Source: Noviherbaspirillum aridicola (GTDB lineage Bacteria > Pseudomonadota > Gammaproteobacteria > Burkholderiales > Burkholderiaceae_D). From it: a DNA stretch of 64,000 nucleotides. The notes beneath the pieces are model-generated. The model made no database searches. It saw only the letters and a list, made by a program, of their open reading frames with translations, and was not told where the DNA came from. Of the stretch, positions 53,262 through 62,815 are shown one piece after another (the first letter of the stretch is position 1; each line of letters opens with the position of its first letter). Position numbers and translations under genes: made by a program. Location: assembly GCF_019656455.1 (NCBI RefSeq), contig NZ_BPMK01000012.1, forward strand, positions 1-64,000, read 5' to 3'.

Positions 53262-54707
53262 TCACACGGGCGTGCCGGGATTCCACTGCCGGGCGCCATG
53301 CGCACCGGCGGCGCCCGGGGACGCCAGCGCATCGGCGAGTTCCCGTGCCGCGGGCTGCAGGGCGGCCGCCAGCGCGACCCGCCTGCGGTCGGTGCGGCGC
53401 AGCTCGCCGGGCGGCAGCGCCAGCGCGCGGGCGGGCTGCAATGCCACCATCAGCTTCTTCAGCCGTGTCTCGATCGCCTTGTCGGCGGCGGCCGGACTGA
53501 TCCTGCCCTGGGCCGCATGGCCGCGGCGTTCGAGCGCGGCCTGCAGTCCGAACAGCTGGCCCGCCGCCACCCACAGCACTTCATTTTCCAGGCTCAGCTC
53601 GAGGATGCCGCGCGCCCTGTTGGCAAGCTTGCGTCCGAGCGCGCCGAAACCCTGGCTGGCGACGCCGCCGGCCGCCGCGCCGATGCTCATGCCCGCGCCG
53701 AGCGACAGCCCGCCCAGCGCGACATCGGCCGCCAGTCCCAGCGCCGCGCCGATGGCGGCGCCGGCGCCGAGCTTCTTCGTGGCGTCCTGCAGCACGCCGG
53801 GATTGAACAGATCGTCTTCCCAGCGGCCGCCGGTCCATGGCAGCAGCGCTTCGTCGACCTCGTCGCGCTGGAAGCCGTAGATCAGCAGCAGATCCGCGAC
53901 GGCGCGACGCATCCGCTGCAGCGCGGCCTCGCGCAGTTCCGCGACCAGCCGCTGCCTCGCGGTCTCGCCGGCCGCATCATCCTTTTGCATCTCGCGCCGC
54001 AGCGCGGCCAGGTCGACCAGGGCTTCCATGATCACGCGGCAGGCGGAATCGCGCCGCTCGACGATCTGCTGCCGGATGTCGTCCCATATCGCGGTCAGTT
54101 CGCCGCCGCGCGCGGGCAGCAGGAAAACCAGGGCGCGGTAAAGCGCCTCCTCGGCGCCGGTCGCGGGCGCCACCGCATCGAAGGCCACCGAGCCGTGCAG
54201 CTTGTGCTCGGGCAGCACATGCTGCCATTCGCCGAGCCGGCTGCGCGCGTCGGCGGCGAAGTTCAGCACCGGCAGGATGGGACGGCCGCAGGAGCTGAGT
54301 ATGTCCATCTCGGCGCGGTATTTCGGCAGCACGGCCTCGCGCGTGTCGAGCACGTAGAGCGCGGCGTCGATATCGAGCAGGGTGCGCAATACCTTGGCCT
54401 CCTGCTCGAACACGCCGCCGGCCTCGGGGCCGGCGAGGAAGCGGCGGATCCGGTCCGGGGGACTGAGGTGGGCGCCGAGTCCGTGCAGGTATTCCAGCAG
54501 CGCGACCGAGTCTTCCAGGCCGGGCGTGTCGAAGAAACGGATCGCGTCGCCGCCCTCGCCGCGCAGATCGCCCGCTTCCACATGGCGGGTGGTGCCGGGA
54601 CGGTCCGATACCTCGCCGAAGGAAGCGAGCCGCATCAGGGTCCGCAGCAGGGAAGTCTTGCCTGCATTGGTGTGGCCGACGACGGCGATGCGCAGCGGCT
54701 TATTCAT
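53262..54707 (-). CDS. DUF3482 GTPase
   Basis: A 481-residue TRAFAC GTPase with a DUF3482 C-terminal part. G1 is VVGHTNAGKTSLLRTL (residues 9-24), G2 is RPGTTRHVEAG, G3 is FFDTPGLEDSV and G4 is replaced by PVLNFAAD. The rest is helical with a glycine-rich hydrophobic region (GAAIGAALGLAADVALGGLS, about 315-360) that may touch the membrane. The start overlaps the DUF2868 stop by eight bases, with GGAGG 6 bases upstream, so the pair is coupled and probably works together; role unknown. Confidence 0.9.
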   Translation of the reverse strand: MNKPLRIAVVGHTNAGKTSLLRTLMRLASFGEVSDRPGTTRHVEAGDLRGEGGDAIRFFDTPGLEDSVALLEYLHGLGAHLSPPDRIRRFLAGPEAGGVFEQEAKVLRTLLDIDAALYVLDTREAVLPKYRAEMDILSSCGRPILPVLNFAADARSRLGEWQHVLPEHKLHGSVAFDAVAPATGAEEALYRALVFLLPARGGELTAIWDDIRQQIVERRDSACRVIMEALVDLAALRREMQKDDAAGETARQRLVAELREAALQRMRRAVADLLLIYGFQRDEVDEALLPWTGGRWEDDLFNPGVLQDATKKLGAGAAIGAALGLAADVALGGLSLGAGMSIGAAAGGVASQGFGALGRKLANRARGILELSLENEVLWVAAGQLFGLQAALERRGHAAQGRISPAAADKAIETRLKKLMVALQPARALALPPGELRRTDRRRVALAAALQPAARELADALASPGAAGAHGARQWNPGTPV

Positions 54708-56136
54708 CGCGTCCCTCCAGCCAGGCCGCGGCGGCGCATGCATCGTCGAAGGTCCGCAGGTTTCCCATCCCGCTGTCGGCCAGCCATGCGCGCCAGCGGT
54801 TCGCACAGGCGTCGTCGCCGCCGCGCACCGGCAGCAGCAACAGGGACGCCGCGCCGCCGCTTGCCCGTGCCTCGCGCAGGAACCGCGCGGCGCCGCGGTC
54901 GGGCGACGCCGCCTGGTCGAAGACGAAGAGGATGCGGCCCGGCCGCTGCGCCTGCAACGCGAGCAGCGCTTCCCTGCGCTGGTCGCCCGAACCGGAGACA
55001 TTGATGCTCAGCCGGGGCGCCGGCGCGATGCCCGGCGGCGGCCAAGGGCATTCCGGCGGGAGTTCGAATCCGACCAGTGCGAGCGCGCGTCCATCGGCGG
55101 CCGCGCGCATGTCCTCATCGGCGGATGCCGCGGGCGCATGCCGCTCGGGGTCGATCACGGCGCTGCGGCCGATGTCGTCCATCCGTGCGAGCAGCTTGCG
55201 GTAATACGGGTCGCCGAAATCGAGCGCGAGCCGCCGCCGGCGCCGCGCCGTCACCGCCGCGCATAACAGCGTCAGCAGCAGTCGCGGAAGCAGGCCGTAG
55301 ACGAAGGTGCAGCCGATCAGCCACCAGGCGAGCGAGCGCTGGACACCGGCGGTGTCGGCCGCGAGCGCGGCCGCGTCCGGCACGGGGAAACCGAGCAGGC
55401 GCGGCAGCAGGCCGGTGGCCTCGATGAAGCCGACGAAGAACTCGCTGCTCTGTATCGTGGTTTCCCAGGTGAGACGGTATTCGCGGAACGAGAACATGAG
55501 CCAAAGCCCGGCCAGGGCGAGCACGAAGGCGATGCTCCAGACCGCATGGCTGGCGAGGCCGAACAGCCAGGGCAGGAGCCTGGCGCGATCGAGCAGCGCC
55601 AGCGCGGCCGGCGGCAACCGGGAACGATAAGCGCTTGCGCCGGCGCCGGACGCGCGCCACGAGGCGATGCGCAACAGCAGATTGCCGAGCGAAAGCCGCG
55701 ACAGCGCCGCGGCGCCGGCCAGCAGGCCGAGCAGCCAGAGCGCCAGTGTCAGGAAGTGCATGCCGAGGGCGGTCAGGAAGGCGAGCATCACGTTGATCGT
55801 GCGGCCGCCGCCGAGCAGGCCCTGGAGCAGGCCGTAGCCGGCGAGGAAGACGAGCAGGCCGAGGCCGGCCCAGGCGATGACGGCGCGCGTGCGCCATGCC
55901 TGCAGATCCCGCCACAGTCCGAGCCGGTCCGCGAGCAGAGCCGCCCGTGCCAGCAGGCGCTGCTCGCGGCCGCCGTCCATCGCGGCGGCGCGGCGGGTGG
56001 CCTCGTCATCGTCGAGCGGGGCGTCCGCTTCGACGAGCCTGACGGTTTCTGCGATGAGCAAGGCGTCCAGCCGGTTGGGATTCACGGGTTTCGCGGGGAT
56101 GGGATGCTGTCGGGGCGGGGACAAGGTGCGGGTCAT
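54700..56136 (-). CDS. DUF2868 membrane protein
   Basis: A 478-residue protein of the DUF2868 family with about four to five membrane helices (AVIAWAGLGLLVFLAGYGLL, NVMLAFLTALGMHFLTLALW, AVWSIAFVLALAGLWLMFSF, SLAWWLIGCTFVYGLLPRLL), and a soluble C-terminal part from about 310. It regularly pairs with the DUF3482 GTPase, as here. Function unknown; a membrane partner or receptor for the GTPase is a fair guess. Confidence 0.9.
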   Translation of the reverse strand: MTRTLSPPRQHPIPAKPVNPNRLDALLIAETVRLVEADAPLDDDEATRRAAAMDGGREQRLLARAALLADRLGLWRDLQAWRTRAVIAWAGLGLLVFLAGYGLLQGLLGGGRTINVMLAFLTALGMHFLTLALWLLGLLAGAAALSRLSLGNLLLRIASWRASGAGASAYRSRLPPAALALLDRARLLPWLFGLASHAVWSIAFVLALAGLWLMFSFREYRLTWETTIQSSEFFVGFIEATGLLPRLLGFPVPDAAALAADTAGVQRSLAWWLIGCTFVYGLLPRLLLTLLCAAVTARRRRRLALDFGDPYYRKLLARMDDIGRSAVIDPERHAPAASADEDMRAAADGRALALVGFELPPECPWPPPGIAPAPRLSINVSGSGDQRREALLALQAQRPGRILFVFDQAASPDRGAARFLREARASGGAASLLLLPVRGGDDACANRWRAWLADSGMGNLRTFDDACAAAAWLEGRDE

Positions 56137-56204
56137 TATAACTATTTGTCATGTGCCCGCCCTTGACCCTGCGCGGCAGGGCGGCGTGCGGAGCGGAACA
56201 GGCT

Positions 56205-59027
56205 TTACACCCGTTCCGTCGGCGGCCCGCGCCGCAAGCCGCTCTCCGGCGGCGCCTGCCCGCCCCCGCGCAGGCGCACCGCGCAGTACTTGAACTCGGG
56301 GATCTTGCCGAACGGGTCGAGCGCGTCGTTGGTCAGCCCGTTGACCGCGGCCTCGGCGTAGCAGAAGGCGACGAAGACCGCGCCGCGCGGCATGCCGTCG
56401 TCGGCCCGCGCATACAGCGAGATGCGGCCGCGCCGCGACTCGATCGTCACCACGCCGCCCGGGGCGACATCGCGCTCCGCGAGATCGAGCGGATGGACGA
56501 GCGCCACCGGATCCGGCTCCAGCGCGTCGAGCACGGCGGAGCGCCGCGTCATGCTGCCGGTATGCCAGTGCTCGAGCTGGCGCCCGGTGATCAGCACCAG
56601 CGGATAGTCGGCATCCGGCTGCTCGGCGGCCGGAATGATGTCGACCGGAACGAAGCGGCCGCGCCCGTCGGCGGTGGGAAAGCGCCCAGTGAACACGACC
56701 GGTGCCCCGGGATCGTCTTCGCTGTGGCAGGGATAGGTGACGGCACCCTGCCGCTGCAGCCGCTGCCAGCTGATGCCGGCGATGCTCGGCATGGCATGCC
56801 GCATCTCTTCGAATACTTCCGACACGCCGGCATACCGCCAGTCCAGGCCGAGCTGTCGCGCCACCTGCCCGATGATCCACAGGTCCTGGCGCGCGTCGCC
56901 GGGCGGCTCGATCGCCTGGCGGCCGAGCTGCACGGTGCGGTCGGTATTGGTGAAGCTGCCGGTCTTCTCGGGGAAGGCCGAGGCCGGCAGCACCACGTCG
57001 GCGAGACAGGCGGTCTCGGTGAGGAAGATGTCCTGCACCACCAGGAAGTCGAGCGCGGCCAGCGCTTCGCGCGCATGGCTGGCGTCGGGATCGGACATCG
57101 CCGGGTTTTCGCCCATGATGTACATGCCGCGCACCTGGCCGGCCTTGATCGCGTGCATGACTTCCACCACGGTGAGCCCCGGGTGCGGGTCGAGCCGCGT
57201 CTGCCACAGCCGCTCGAACTTCTCGCGCGCGGCCGCGCTGTCGACGCGCTGGTAATCGGGGAAGACCATCGGAATCAGGCCGGCGTCGGACGCGCCCTGG
57301 ACATTGTTCTGTCCGCGCAGCGGATGCAGGCCGGTGCCGGGGCGGCCGATCTGGCCGGTCATCAGCGCCAGCGATATCAGGCAGCGCGCGTTGTCGGTGC
57401 CATGCACATGCTGCGACACGCCCATGCCCCAGAGGATCATCGATGCGCGCGAGGTCGCGTAAAGCCGCGCCACCTCCCGTATGAGGCCGGCATCGATGCC
57501 GCATACCGGCGCCATCAGCTCGGGGCTGCAGGGCGCCACCTTGTGGCGCAGCGCTTCGTAGCCGATGGTGCGGGAAGCGATGAAGCCCTCGTCGACCAGC
57601 CCTTCGGCAACGATCACATGCATCATCGCATTGAGCAGCGCGACGTCGGTGTCCGGCCTGAACTGCAGGAAGCGATGCGCGTGGCGGGCCAGGTCGGAGC
57701 GCCGCGGGTCGGCGACGATGAGCCGGGTGCCCTGCTTCACCGCGTTCTTGATCCAGCTTGCCGCGACCGGATGATTGACGGCCGGATTGGCGCCGATCAG
57801 AAGCACGACCTCGGCCTGCATCACATCCATCACCGGATTGGAGACGGCGGCCGAGCCGAGTCCTTCCAGCAGCGCCGCCACGGATGAGGCATGGCACAGC
57901 CGGGTGCAGTGATCGACGTTGTTGCTGCCGAAGCCGGTGCGCACCAGTTTCTGGAACAGATAGGCTTCCTCGTTGCTGCCCTTGGCCGAGCCGAAGCCCG
58001 CCAGCGCCCTGCCGCCCAGTGTGTCGCGCAGCCCGCGCAGGCGGCTGCCGACCCGCTCCAGCGCCTCTTCCCAGCTCGCTTCGCGGAAGGCCTGCAAGGC
58101 CCGGTCGGGATCGGACGCCGCGGCCGCATCCTTGGGCGCATCCTCGCGGCGGATCAGCGGCCGCGTCAGCCGCTGCGGATGATGCGCGTAGTCGAAACCG
58201 AAGCGGCCCTTCACGCACAGCCGCTTGTGATTGGCCGGCCCGTCGCGGCCTTCGACCGAAAGAATCTCGTTGCCCCGCACCGTGTAGGTGAGCTGGCAGC
58301 CGACGCCGCAGAAGGGACAGAGCGAGTCCACTTCACGCTCCGGCACGGCATCGGCGGCCGCGCGCGCCGGACTCAGCGCGCCGGTCGGACAGGCCTGCAC
58401 GCATTCGCCGCAGGCGACGCAGGTGGACGCGCCCAGCGGATCGTCCATGTCGAACACGATGCTCGCGCGGTCGCCGCGCAGCGCCAGCCCGATCACGTCA
58501 TTGACCTGCTCGTCGCGGCAGGCGCGCAGGCAGCGGGTGCACTGTATGCAGGCATCGAGACGGACGGCGATGGCGGGATGCGTGGCGTCCGCCGCCGGCT
58601 GCGGCCGCGCCGCGAAGCGAGGCTTGCCGATGCCCAGCCTCGCGCTCCACTCGTCGAGTTCGCTGCCCCGGGCCGGACGGTTTTCCGGCATGTCCGCCTG
58701 CAGCAGTTCCAGCACCATCGCCCGGGCCTTGCGGGCGCGTTCGCTGACGCTGCTGACCGACATGCCCTCGCGCGGATGCCGGCAGCAGGATGCCGCCAGC
58801 GTGCGCTCGCCGTCGATCTCGACCATGCATGCCCTGCAGTTGCCCGCCGGCGCCAGCCCGTCCATGTGGCACAGGCGGGGAATCTCGACGCCCTCTCTCC
58901 GGGCGATCGCAAGGATGGTTTCGTCTTCCCTGCCGCTGACCCGCCTGCCGTCGAGACTGAAATTCACCAGGGCGGCCTGCCCGTCCTGCGGCGCCGGCTT
59001 CAGGCGCTGGCGGTCGGTCGCATTCAT
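56205..59027 (-). CDS. NAD-dependent formate dehydrogenase alpha subunit (FdsA-type)
   Basis: A 940-residue molybdopterin iron-sulfur oxidoreductase oxidising formate to CO2. N-terminal [2Fe-2S] cysteines in LCHMDGLAPAGNCRACMVEI; two [4Fe-4S] ferredoxin sites in ACIQCTRCLRACRDEQ and STCVACGECVQACPTGAL; Moco-domain cluster CPFCGVGCQLTY; active-site Cys (not selenocysteine) in NVDHCTRLCHASS; dinucleotide-binding C-terminus. It overlaps the upstream electron-transfer subunit by four bases. No fdhD or fdsD lies in the window. The Pro/Arg-rich last 20 residues are unusual. Confidence 0.93.
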   Translation of the reverse strand: MNATDRQRLKPAPQDGQAALVNFSLDGRRVSGREDETILAIARREGVEIPRLCHMDGLAPAGNCRACMVEIDGERTLAASCCRHPREGMSVSSVSERARKARAMVLELLQADMPENRPARGSELDEWSARLGIGKPRFAARPQPAADATHPAIAVRLDACIQCTRCLRACRDEQVNDVIGLALRGDRASIVFDMDDPLGASTCVACGECVQACPTGALSPARAAADAVPEREVDSLCPFCGVGCQLTYTVRGNEILSVEGRDGPANHKRLCVKGRFGFDYAHHPQRLTRPLIRREDAPKDAAAASDPDRALQAFREASWEEALERVGSRLRGLRDTLGGRALAGFGSAKGSNEEAYLFQKLVRTGFGSNNVDHCTRLCHASSVAALLEGLGSAAVSNPVMDVMQAEVVLLIGANPAVNHPVAASWIKNAVKQGTRLIVADPRRSDLARHAHRFLQFRPDTDVALLNAMMHVIVAEGLVDEGFIASRTIGYEALRHKVAPCSPELMAPVCGIDAGLIREVARLYATSRASMILWGMGVSQHVHGTDNARCLISLALMTGQIGRPGTGLHPLRGQNNVQGASDAGLIPMVFPDYQRVDSAAAREKFERLWQTRLDPHPGLTVVEVMHAIKAGQVRGMYIMGENPAMSDPDASHAREALAALDFLVVQDIFLTETACLADVVLPASAFPEKTGSFTNTDRTVQLGRQAIEPPGDARQDLWIIGQVARQLGLDWRYAGVSEVFEEMRHAMPSIAGISWQRLQRQGAVTYPCHSEDDPGAPVVFTGRFPTADGRGRFVPVDIIPAAEQPDADYPLVLITGRQLEHWHTGSMTRRSAVLDALEPDPVALVHPLDLAERDVAPGGVVTIESRRGRISLYARADDGMPRGAVFVAFCYAEAAVNGLTNDALDPFGKIPEFKYCAVRLRGGGQAPPESGLRRGPPTERV

Positions 59028-60736
59028 GCCGTCCTCCTCTGCTGCCGCAGCTCATGTGGAAAATAGCGGATCACGCAATCGACCGGGTTGGGCGCCGCCT
59101 GTCCGAGGCCGCAGATGGATGCGTCGCGCATCACCTGCGACAGGTCTTGCAGCAGCTCGAGATGCCATTCCGGCTGTTCGATCAGGGCCAGGGTCTTGGC
59201 GGTGCCGACCCTGCACGGCGTGCACTGCCCGCAGGACTCGTCCCGGAAAAAGCGCAGCAGGTTGCGCGCGGCGGCCACCGCGGAGTCCTGTTGCGACAGC
59301 ACGATCACGGCGGCCGAGCCGATGAAGGCGCCGTGCGGCTGCAGCGTGTCGAAGTCGAGCGGCACGCCGGCGAGGCTGGCGGGCAGGATGCCGCCCGAGG
59401 CGCCGCCGGGCAGGTAGGCATACAGGTCGTGGCCATCGGCCATGCCGCCGCAGTGCTCGTCGATCAGTTCCCTGAGCGTGATGCCTGCCGGGGCGAGATG
59501 CACGCCCGGCCGCTTCACGCGGCCGGAGACCGAGAACGCGCGCAGGCCGCGGCGGCCGTTGCGGCCGTGCGAGGCGAACCAGTCCGCCTCCTTTTCCAGG
59601 ATCTCGCGCACCCGGTACAGCGTCTCGAAATTGTGCGCCAGCGTGGGGCGGCCGAACAGGCCGACCTGGGCCACATAGGGCGGGCGCAGGCGAGGCATGC
59701 CGCGCCTGCCCTCGATCGACTCGATCATGGCCGACTCTTCGCCGCAGATGTAGGCGCCCGCGCCGCGCCGCAGGTGGATTTCCGGCAGCGGCACCGGCGG
59801 CTGCGCGCGCAGCCGCTCCAGCTCGGCCTGCAGCATCGCGCGGCACCCCGCGTACTCGTCGCGCAGGTAGATGTAGATCGCCGATACGCCGACCGCCCAG
59901 GCGGCGATCAGCATGCCTTCGAGGAAGCGATGCGGATCCGTCTCCAGGCAGTTGCGATCCTTGAAGGTGCCGGGCTCGCCTTCATCGATGTTGACGGCCA
60001 TGAGGCGGGGCGCGGGCTCGGCGCGCACGATGCGCCACTTGCGGCCGGCGGGAAAGCCTGCGCCGCCGAGGCCGCGCAGGCCGGAGTCTTCCATCGCGCG
60101 CAGCACGCTCTCCACGTCGCGCCGGCCTTCGACGCAATCGCGGAGCAGGCGGTATCCGCCCGCGTCCCGGTAGGCGTCGAAGCCGGTGCAGGCGGGCGGC
60201 AACGCGTCCGTGCGTCCGGCGGCGACCAGCGCGGCGATGCGCGCGGGGTCGGCGTGCGGCACTTCGTGACGTCCCACCATCGCGGCCGGCGCCTGGTCGC
60301 AGCGGCCGACACAGGGCGCGGCGACGACGCGGACGGCGGCACCGAGCATGGCCGGCAGCCTGTCGAGCAGCGCCCGCGCGCCGGCCAGTTCGCAGGACAG
60401 CCCCTCGCAGACGCGGACCGTCAGCGCCGGCGCCGGTCCCTCGCCTTCGCGCAGGATCGTGAAGTGATGATAGAAGCTCGCGACTTCATAGACTTCCGCC
60501 TGGGCCATGCCCAGCTCCTGCGCCAGCGCCGCCAGATGGGCGGTCGACAGGCAGGCGTGGCGGTCGTTGATCAGGTGCAGGTGCTCGATCAGCAGGTCGC
60601 GCCGGCGCGGGGCGTCGCCCAGCAGCGCCCGCACCTCGGCCAGCGCGGCGGGATCGACCTGCCTGCCCTTCGGCGCCTGCCGCCTGCGTTCGCGGCCGGC
60701 GTCCGGCGCGGCGATGGGAATCACCCTCTGTGTCAT
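59024..60736 (-). CDS. Fused NuoE/NuoF-type NADH-binding subunit of formate dehydrogenase
   Basis: A 570-residue protein that joins what are two proteins (FdsG and FdsB) elsewhere. Residues about 20-180 are the thioredoxin-like [2Fe-2S] unit: VCEGLSCELAG and PCVGRCDQAPAAMVG. Residues about 185-570 are the FMN/NADH unit: GLGGAGFPAGRKW, NIDEGEPGTFKDR, YICGEESAMIESIEG, and the [4Fe-4S] site ESCGQCTPCRVGT. It carries formate electrons to NAD+. Start ATG 60736 has AGGAG about 8 bases upstream; the ATG at 60766 is less likely. Confidence 0.92.
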   Translation of the reverse strand: MTQRVIPIAAPDAGRERRRQAPKGRQVDPAALAEVRALLGDAPRRRDLLIEHLHLINDRHACLSTAHLAALAQELGMAQAEVYEVASFYHHFTILREGEGPAPALTVRVCEGLSCELAGARALLDRLPAMLGAAVRVVAAPCVGRCDQAPAAMVGRHEVPHADPARIAALVAAGRTDALPPACTGFDAYRDAGGYRLLRDCVEGRRDVESVLRAMEDSGLRGLGGAGFPAGRKWRIVRAEPAPRLMAVNIDEGEPGTFKDRNCLETDPHRFLEGMLIAAWAVGVSAIYIYLRDEYAGCRAMLQAELERLRAQPPVPLPEIHLRRGAGAYICGEESAMIESIEGRRGMPRLRPPYVAQVGLFGRPTLAHNFETLYRVREILEKEADWFASHGRNGRRGLRAFSVSGRVKRPGVHLAPAGITLRELIDEHCGGMADGHDLYAYLPGGASGGILPASLAGVPLDFDTLQPHGAFIGSAAVIVLSQQDSAVAAARNLLRFFRDESCGQCTPCRVGTAKTLALIEQPEWHLELLQDLSQVMRDASICGLGQAAPNPVDCVIRYFPHELRQQRRTA

Positions 60737-60972
60737 CCTCGCACTCCTTTCCGTGCGCACATGCAAGCGGCGCGGAACATGTCGTATCGGTCTTTATGCG
60801 CCGACTATAGCAGGACGCCGCGCGCGCAAGAACCGGGGCGCGCCGGCATGGTGTCCGAAATCAAGACGGGCGCCTCCCTCGCATCTTGCGCTGCATCTGG
60901 ATTCCGCGCCCGCTCTGCGTCAAGATTGCACTTGCCGCACACCGTACCACTACAACAAGCAAGGAGACGACG

Positions 60973-62679
60973 ATGATGCAGATGCCGTGGCTGGACTACT
61001 ATCCGCCGGGCGTTCCGGCGCAGATCGACTATCGCGAGTATTCATCGCTGGTCGAACTGATGGAGCAGGCCTTTGACAAGTACCGCGAGCGGGAAGCCTA
61101 TGTCTGCATGGGCAAGGCGCTCAGCTTCGGCGACATCGACAGCCTGTCGCGCGCGCTGGCGGCCTGGCTGCAGAAGAACGGGCTGGCGCGCGGCGACCGC
61201 GTCGCGATCATGCTGCCGAACGTGCTGCAGTATCCGGTCGCCGTGGCCGGCATCCTCCGCGCCGGCGGCATCGTGGTCAACGTCAATCCGCTGTACACCG
61301 CGCGCGAACTGGAACACCAGCTCAGGGATTCCGGCGCGCGCGCCATCATCATCCTGGAAAATTTCGCCCACACGCTGGAGCAGGTGCTGCCGCGCACCGC
61401 GGTGGAAAAGGTGGTGGTCGCGAGCATGGGCGACCTGCTCGGCTTTCCGAAGAGCGCGATCGTCAACGTCGCCGTGCGCCATCTGAAGAAAATGGTGCCC
61501 GCCTACGCCCTGCCCGGCCACACGCGGTTCAACGATGCGCTGGCCCAGGGCAAGGCGATCGGCCGCTACACGCCTCCGTCCCTCTCGGTATCCGATGTCG
61601 CCGTGCTCCAGTACACCGGCGGCACCACCGGGGTCAGCAAGGGCGCGGTGCTGCTGCACGGCACCCTGATCGCCAACCTGCTGTCTTCCGAGGCCTGGAT
61701 GCAGCCGGGCCTGAAGAAGCGGCAGGTGGAAGGCCAGCACACGCTGGTGTGCGCGCTGCCGCTCTACCATGTGTTCGCCTTCGTCACCTGCGGCCTGCTC
61801 GGCATGCGCATGGGCGCCCGCAACATTCTGATTCCCAATCCGCGCGACCTGGCTTCCCTGATCAGGGCGCTGCGCGGCTACAAGATCCACGCCTTCCCGG
61901 GCGTCAACACCTTGTTCAACGGCCTGCTGCATCATCCCGATTTCAGGTCGCTCGACTTCAGCGAACTGCTCATCACCAACGGCGGCGGCATGGCGGTGCA
62001 AGACACGGTGGCGGGCAAGTGGCTGTCCGTCACCGGCTGTCCGATCGTGGAGGGCTACGGACTGTCCGAGACCAGTTCCGGCGTGACCTGCAATCCGGTC
62101 GACTCGGAAGCCTTCACCGGCACCGTCGGCCTGCCGCTGCCGAGCGCGGCGGTGCGCATCACCGACGATGCCGGCAATGAACTCCCGCCGGGCCAGCCGG
62201 GCGAGATCGAGATCAAGGGACCGCAGGTGATGGCCGGCTACTGGAACCGTCCCGACGAGACCGCCAGGGTGATGACCGCCGACGGCTGGTTCAAGTCGGG
62301 CGATATCGGCACCATGGATGAGCGCGGGTATGTGAAGATCGTCGACCGCAAGAAGGACATGATCCTGGTGTCCGGCTTCAACGTCTATCCGAACGAAATC
62401 GAAAACGTGGTGGCGGCCCATCCCGGCGTGCTCGAATGTGCGGCGGTCGCGGTGCCGGACGAGAACAGCGGCGAAGCGGTCAAGCTCTTCGTGGTGAAAC
62501 GGGACCCCGGCCTGAGCGAGGACGAGCTGATGAAGTACTGCGCGATGCAGCTGACCGGCTACAAGCGCCCGAGGTCGATTGAATTCCGCGACGATCTGCC
62601 CAAGAGCAATGTGGGCAAGATCCTGCGGCGCGAGCTGCGGGAAGCGGCCAGGCCGCGCGACGCCGCCGCCACCCGCTGA
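60973..62679 (+). CDS. fadD: Long-chain fatty acid-CoA ligase
   Basis: A 568-residue acyl-adenylate enzyme that activates fatty acids with ATP and CoA. Seen: AMP-binding loop YTGGTTGVSKGAVLLH, VEGYGLSETSSG, GWFKSGDIGTMDERGYV, and the C-terminal lysine loop KSNVGKILRREL. FadD-like length and N-terminus (YREYSSLVELMEQAFDKYRE). The ATG at 60973 follows AAGGAG by 6 bases; the frame opens further upstream without homology. Divergent from the formate dehydrogenase operon. Confidence 0.94.
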   Translation: MMQMPWLDYYPPGVPAQIDYREYSSLVELMEQAFDKYREREAYVCMGKALSFGDIDSLSRALAAWLQKNGLARGDRVAIMLPNVLQYPVAVAGILRAGGIVVNVNPLYTARELEHQLRDSGARAIIILENFAHTLEQVLPRTAVEKVVVASMGDLLGFPKSAIVNVAVRHLKKMVPAYALPGHTRFNDALAQGKAIGRYTPPSLSVSDVAVLQYTGGTTGVSKGAVLLHGTLIANLLSSEAWMQPGLKKRQVEGQHTLVCALPLYHVFAFVTCGLLGMRMGARNILIPNPRDLASLIRALRGYKIHAFPGVNTLFNGLLHHPDFRSLDFSELLITNGGGMAVQDTVAGKWLSVTGCPIVEGYGLSETSSGVTCNPVDSEAFTGTVGLPLPSAAVRITDDAGNELPPGQPGEIEIKGPQVMAGYWNRPDETARVMTADGWFKSGDIGTMDERGYVKIVDRKKDMILVSGFNVYPNEIENVVAAHPGVLECAAVAVPDENSGEAVKLFVVKRDPGLSEDELMKYCAMQLTGYKRPRSIEFRDDLPKSNVGKILRRELREAARPRDAAATR

Positions 62680-62815
62680 GGGCGCCCGGGCAGGCGTCGC
62701 CGCGACCGGCCACGACGCGTGACGGGCGGCCGCGGGAACCCGATCGACGACCGTCAGCCGGCCGCGGCGCGAGCACGCCTGGCGACCGGCCCGGTGCCGC
62801 GGCCCGCTACGCTTT

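Noticed and set aside
57890-57930. Selenocysteine at the formate dehydrogenase active site
   Set aside because: The position is an ordinary TGC cysteine codon in NVDHC; there is no in-frame TGA.
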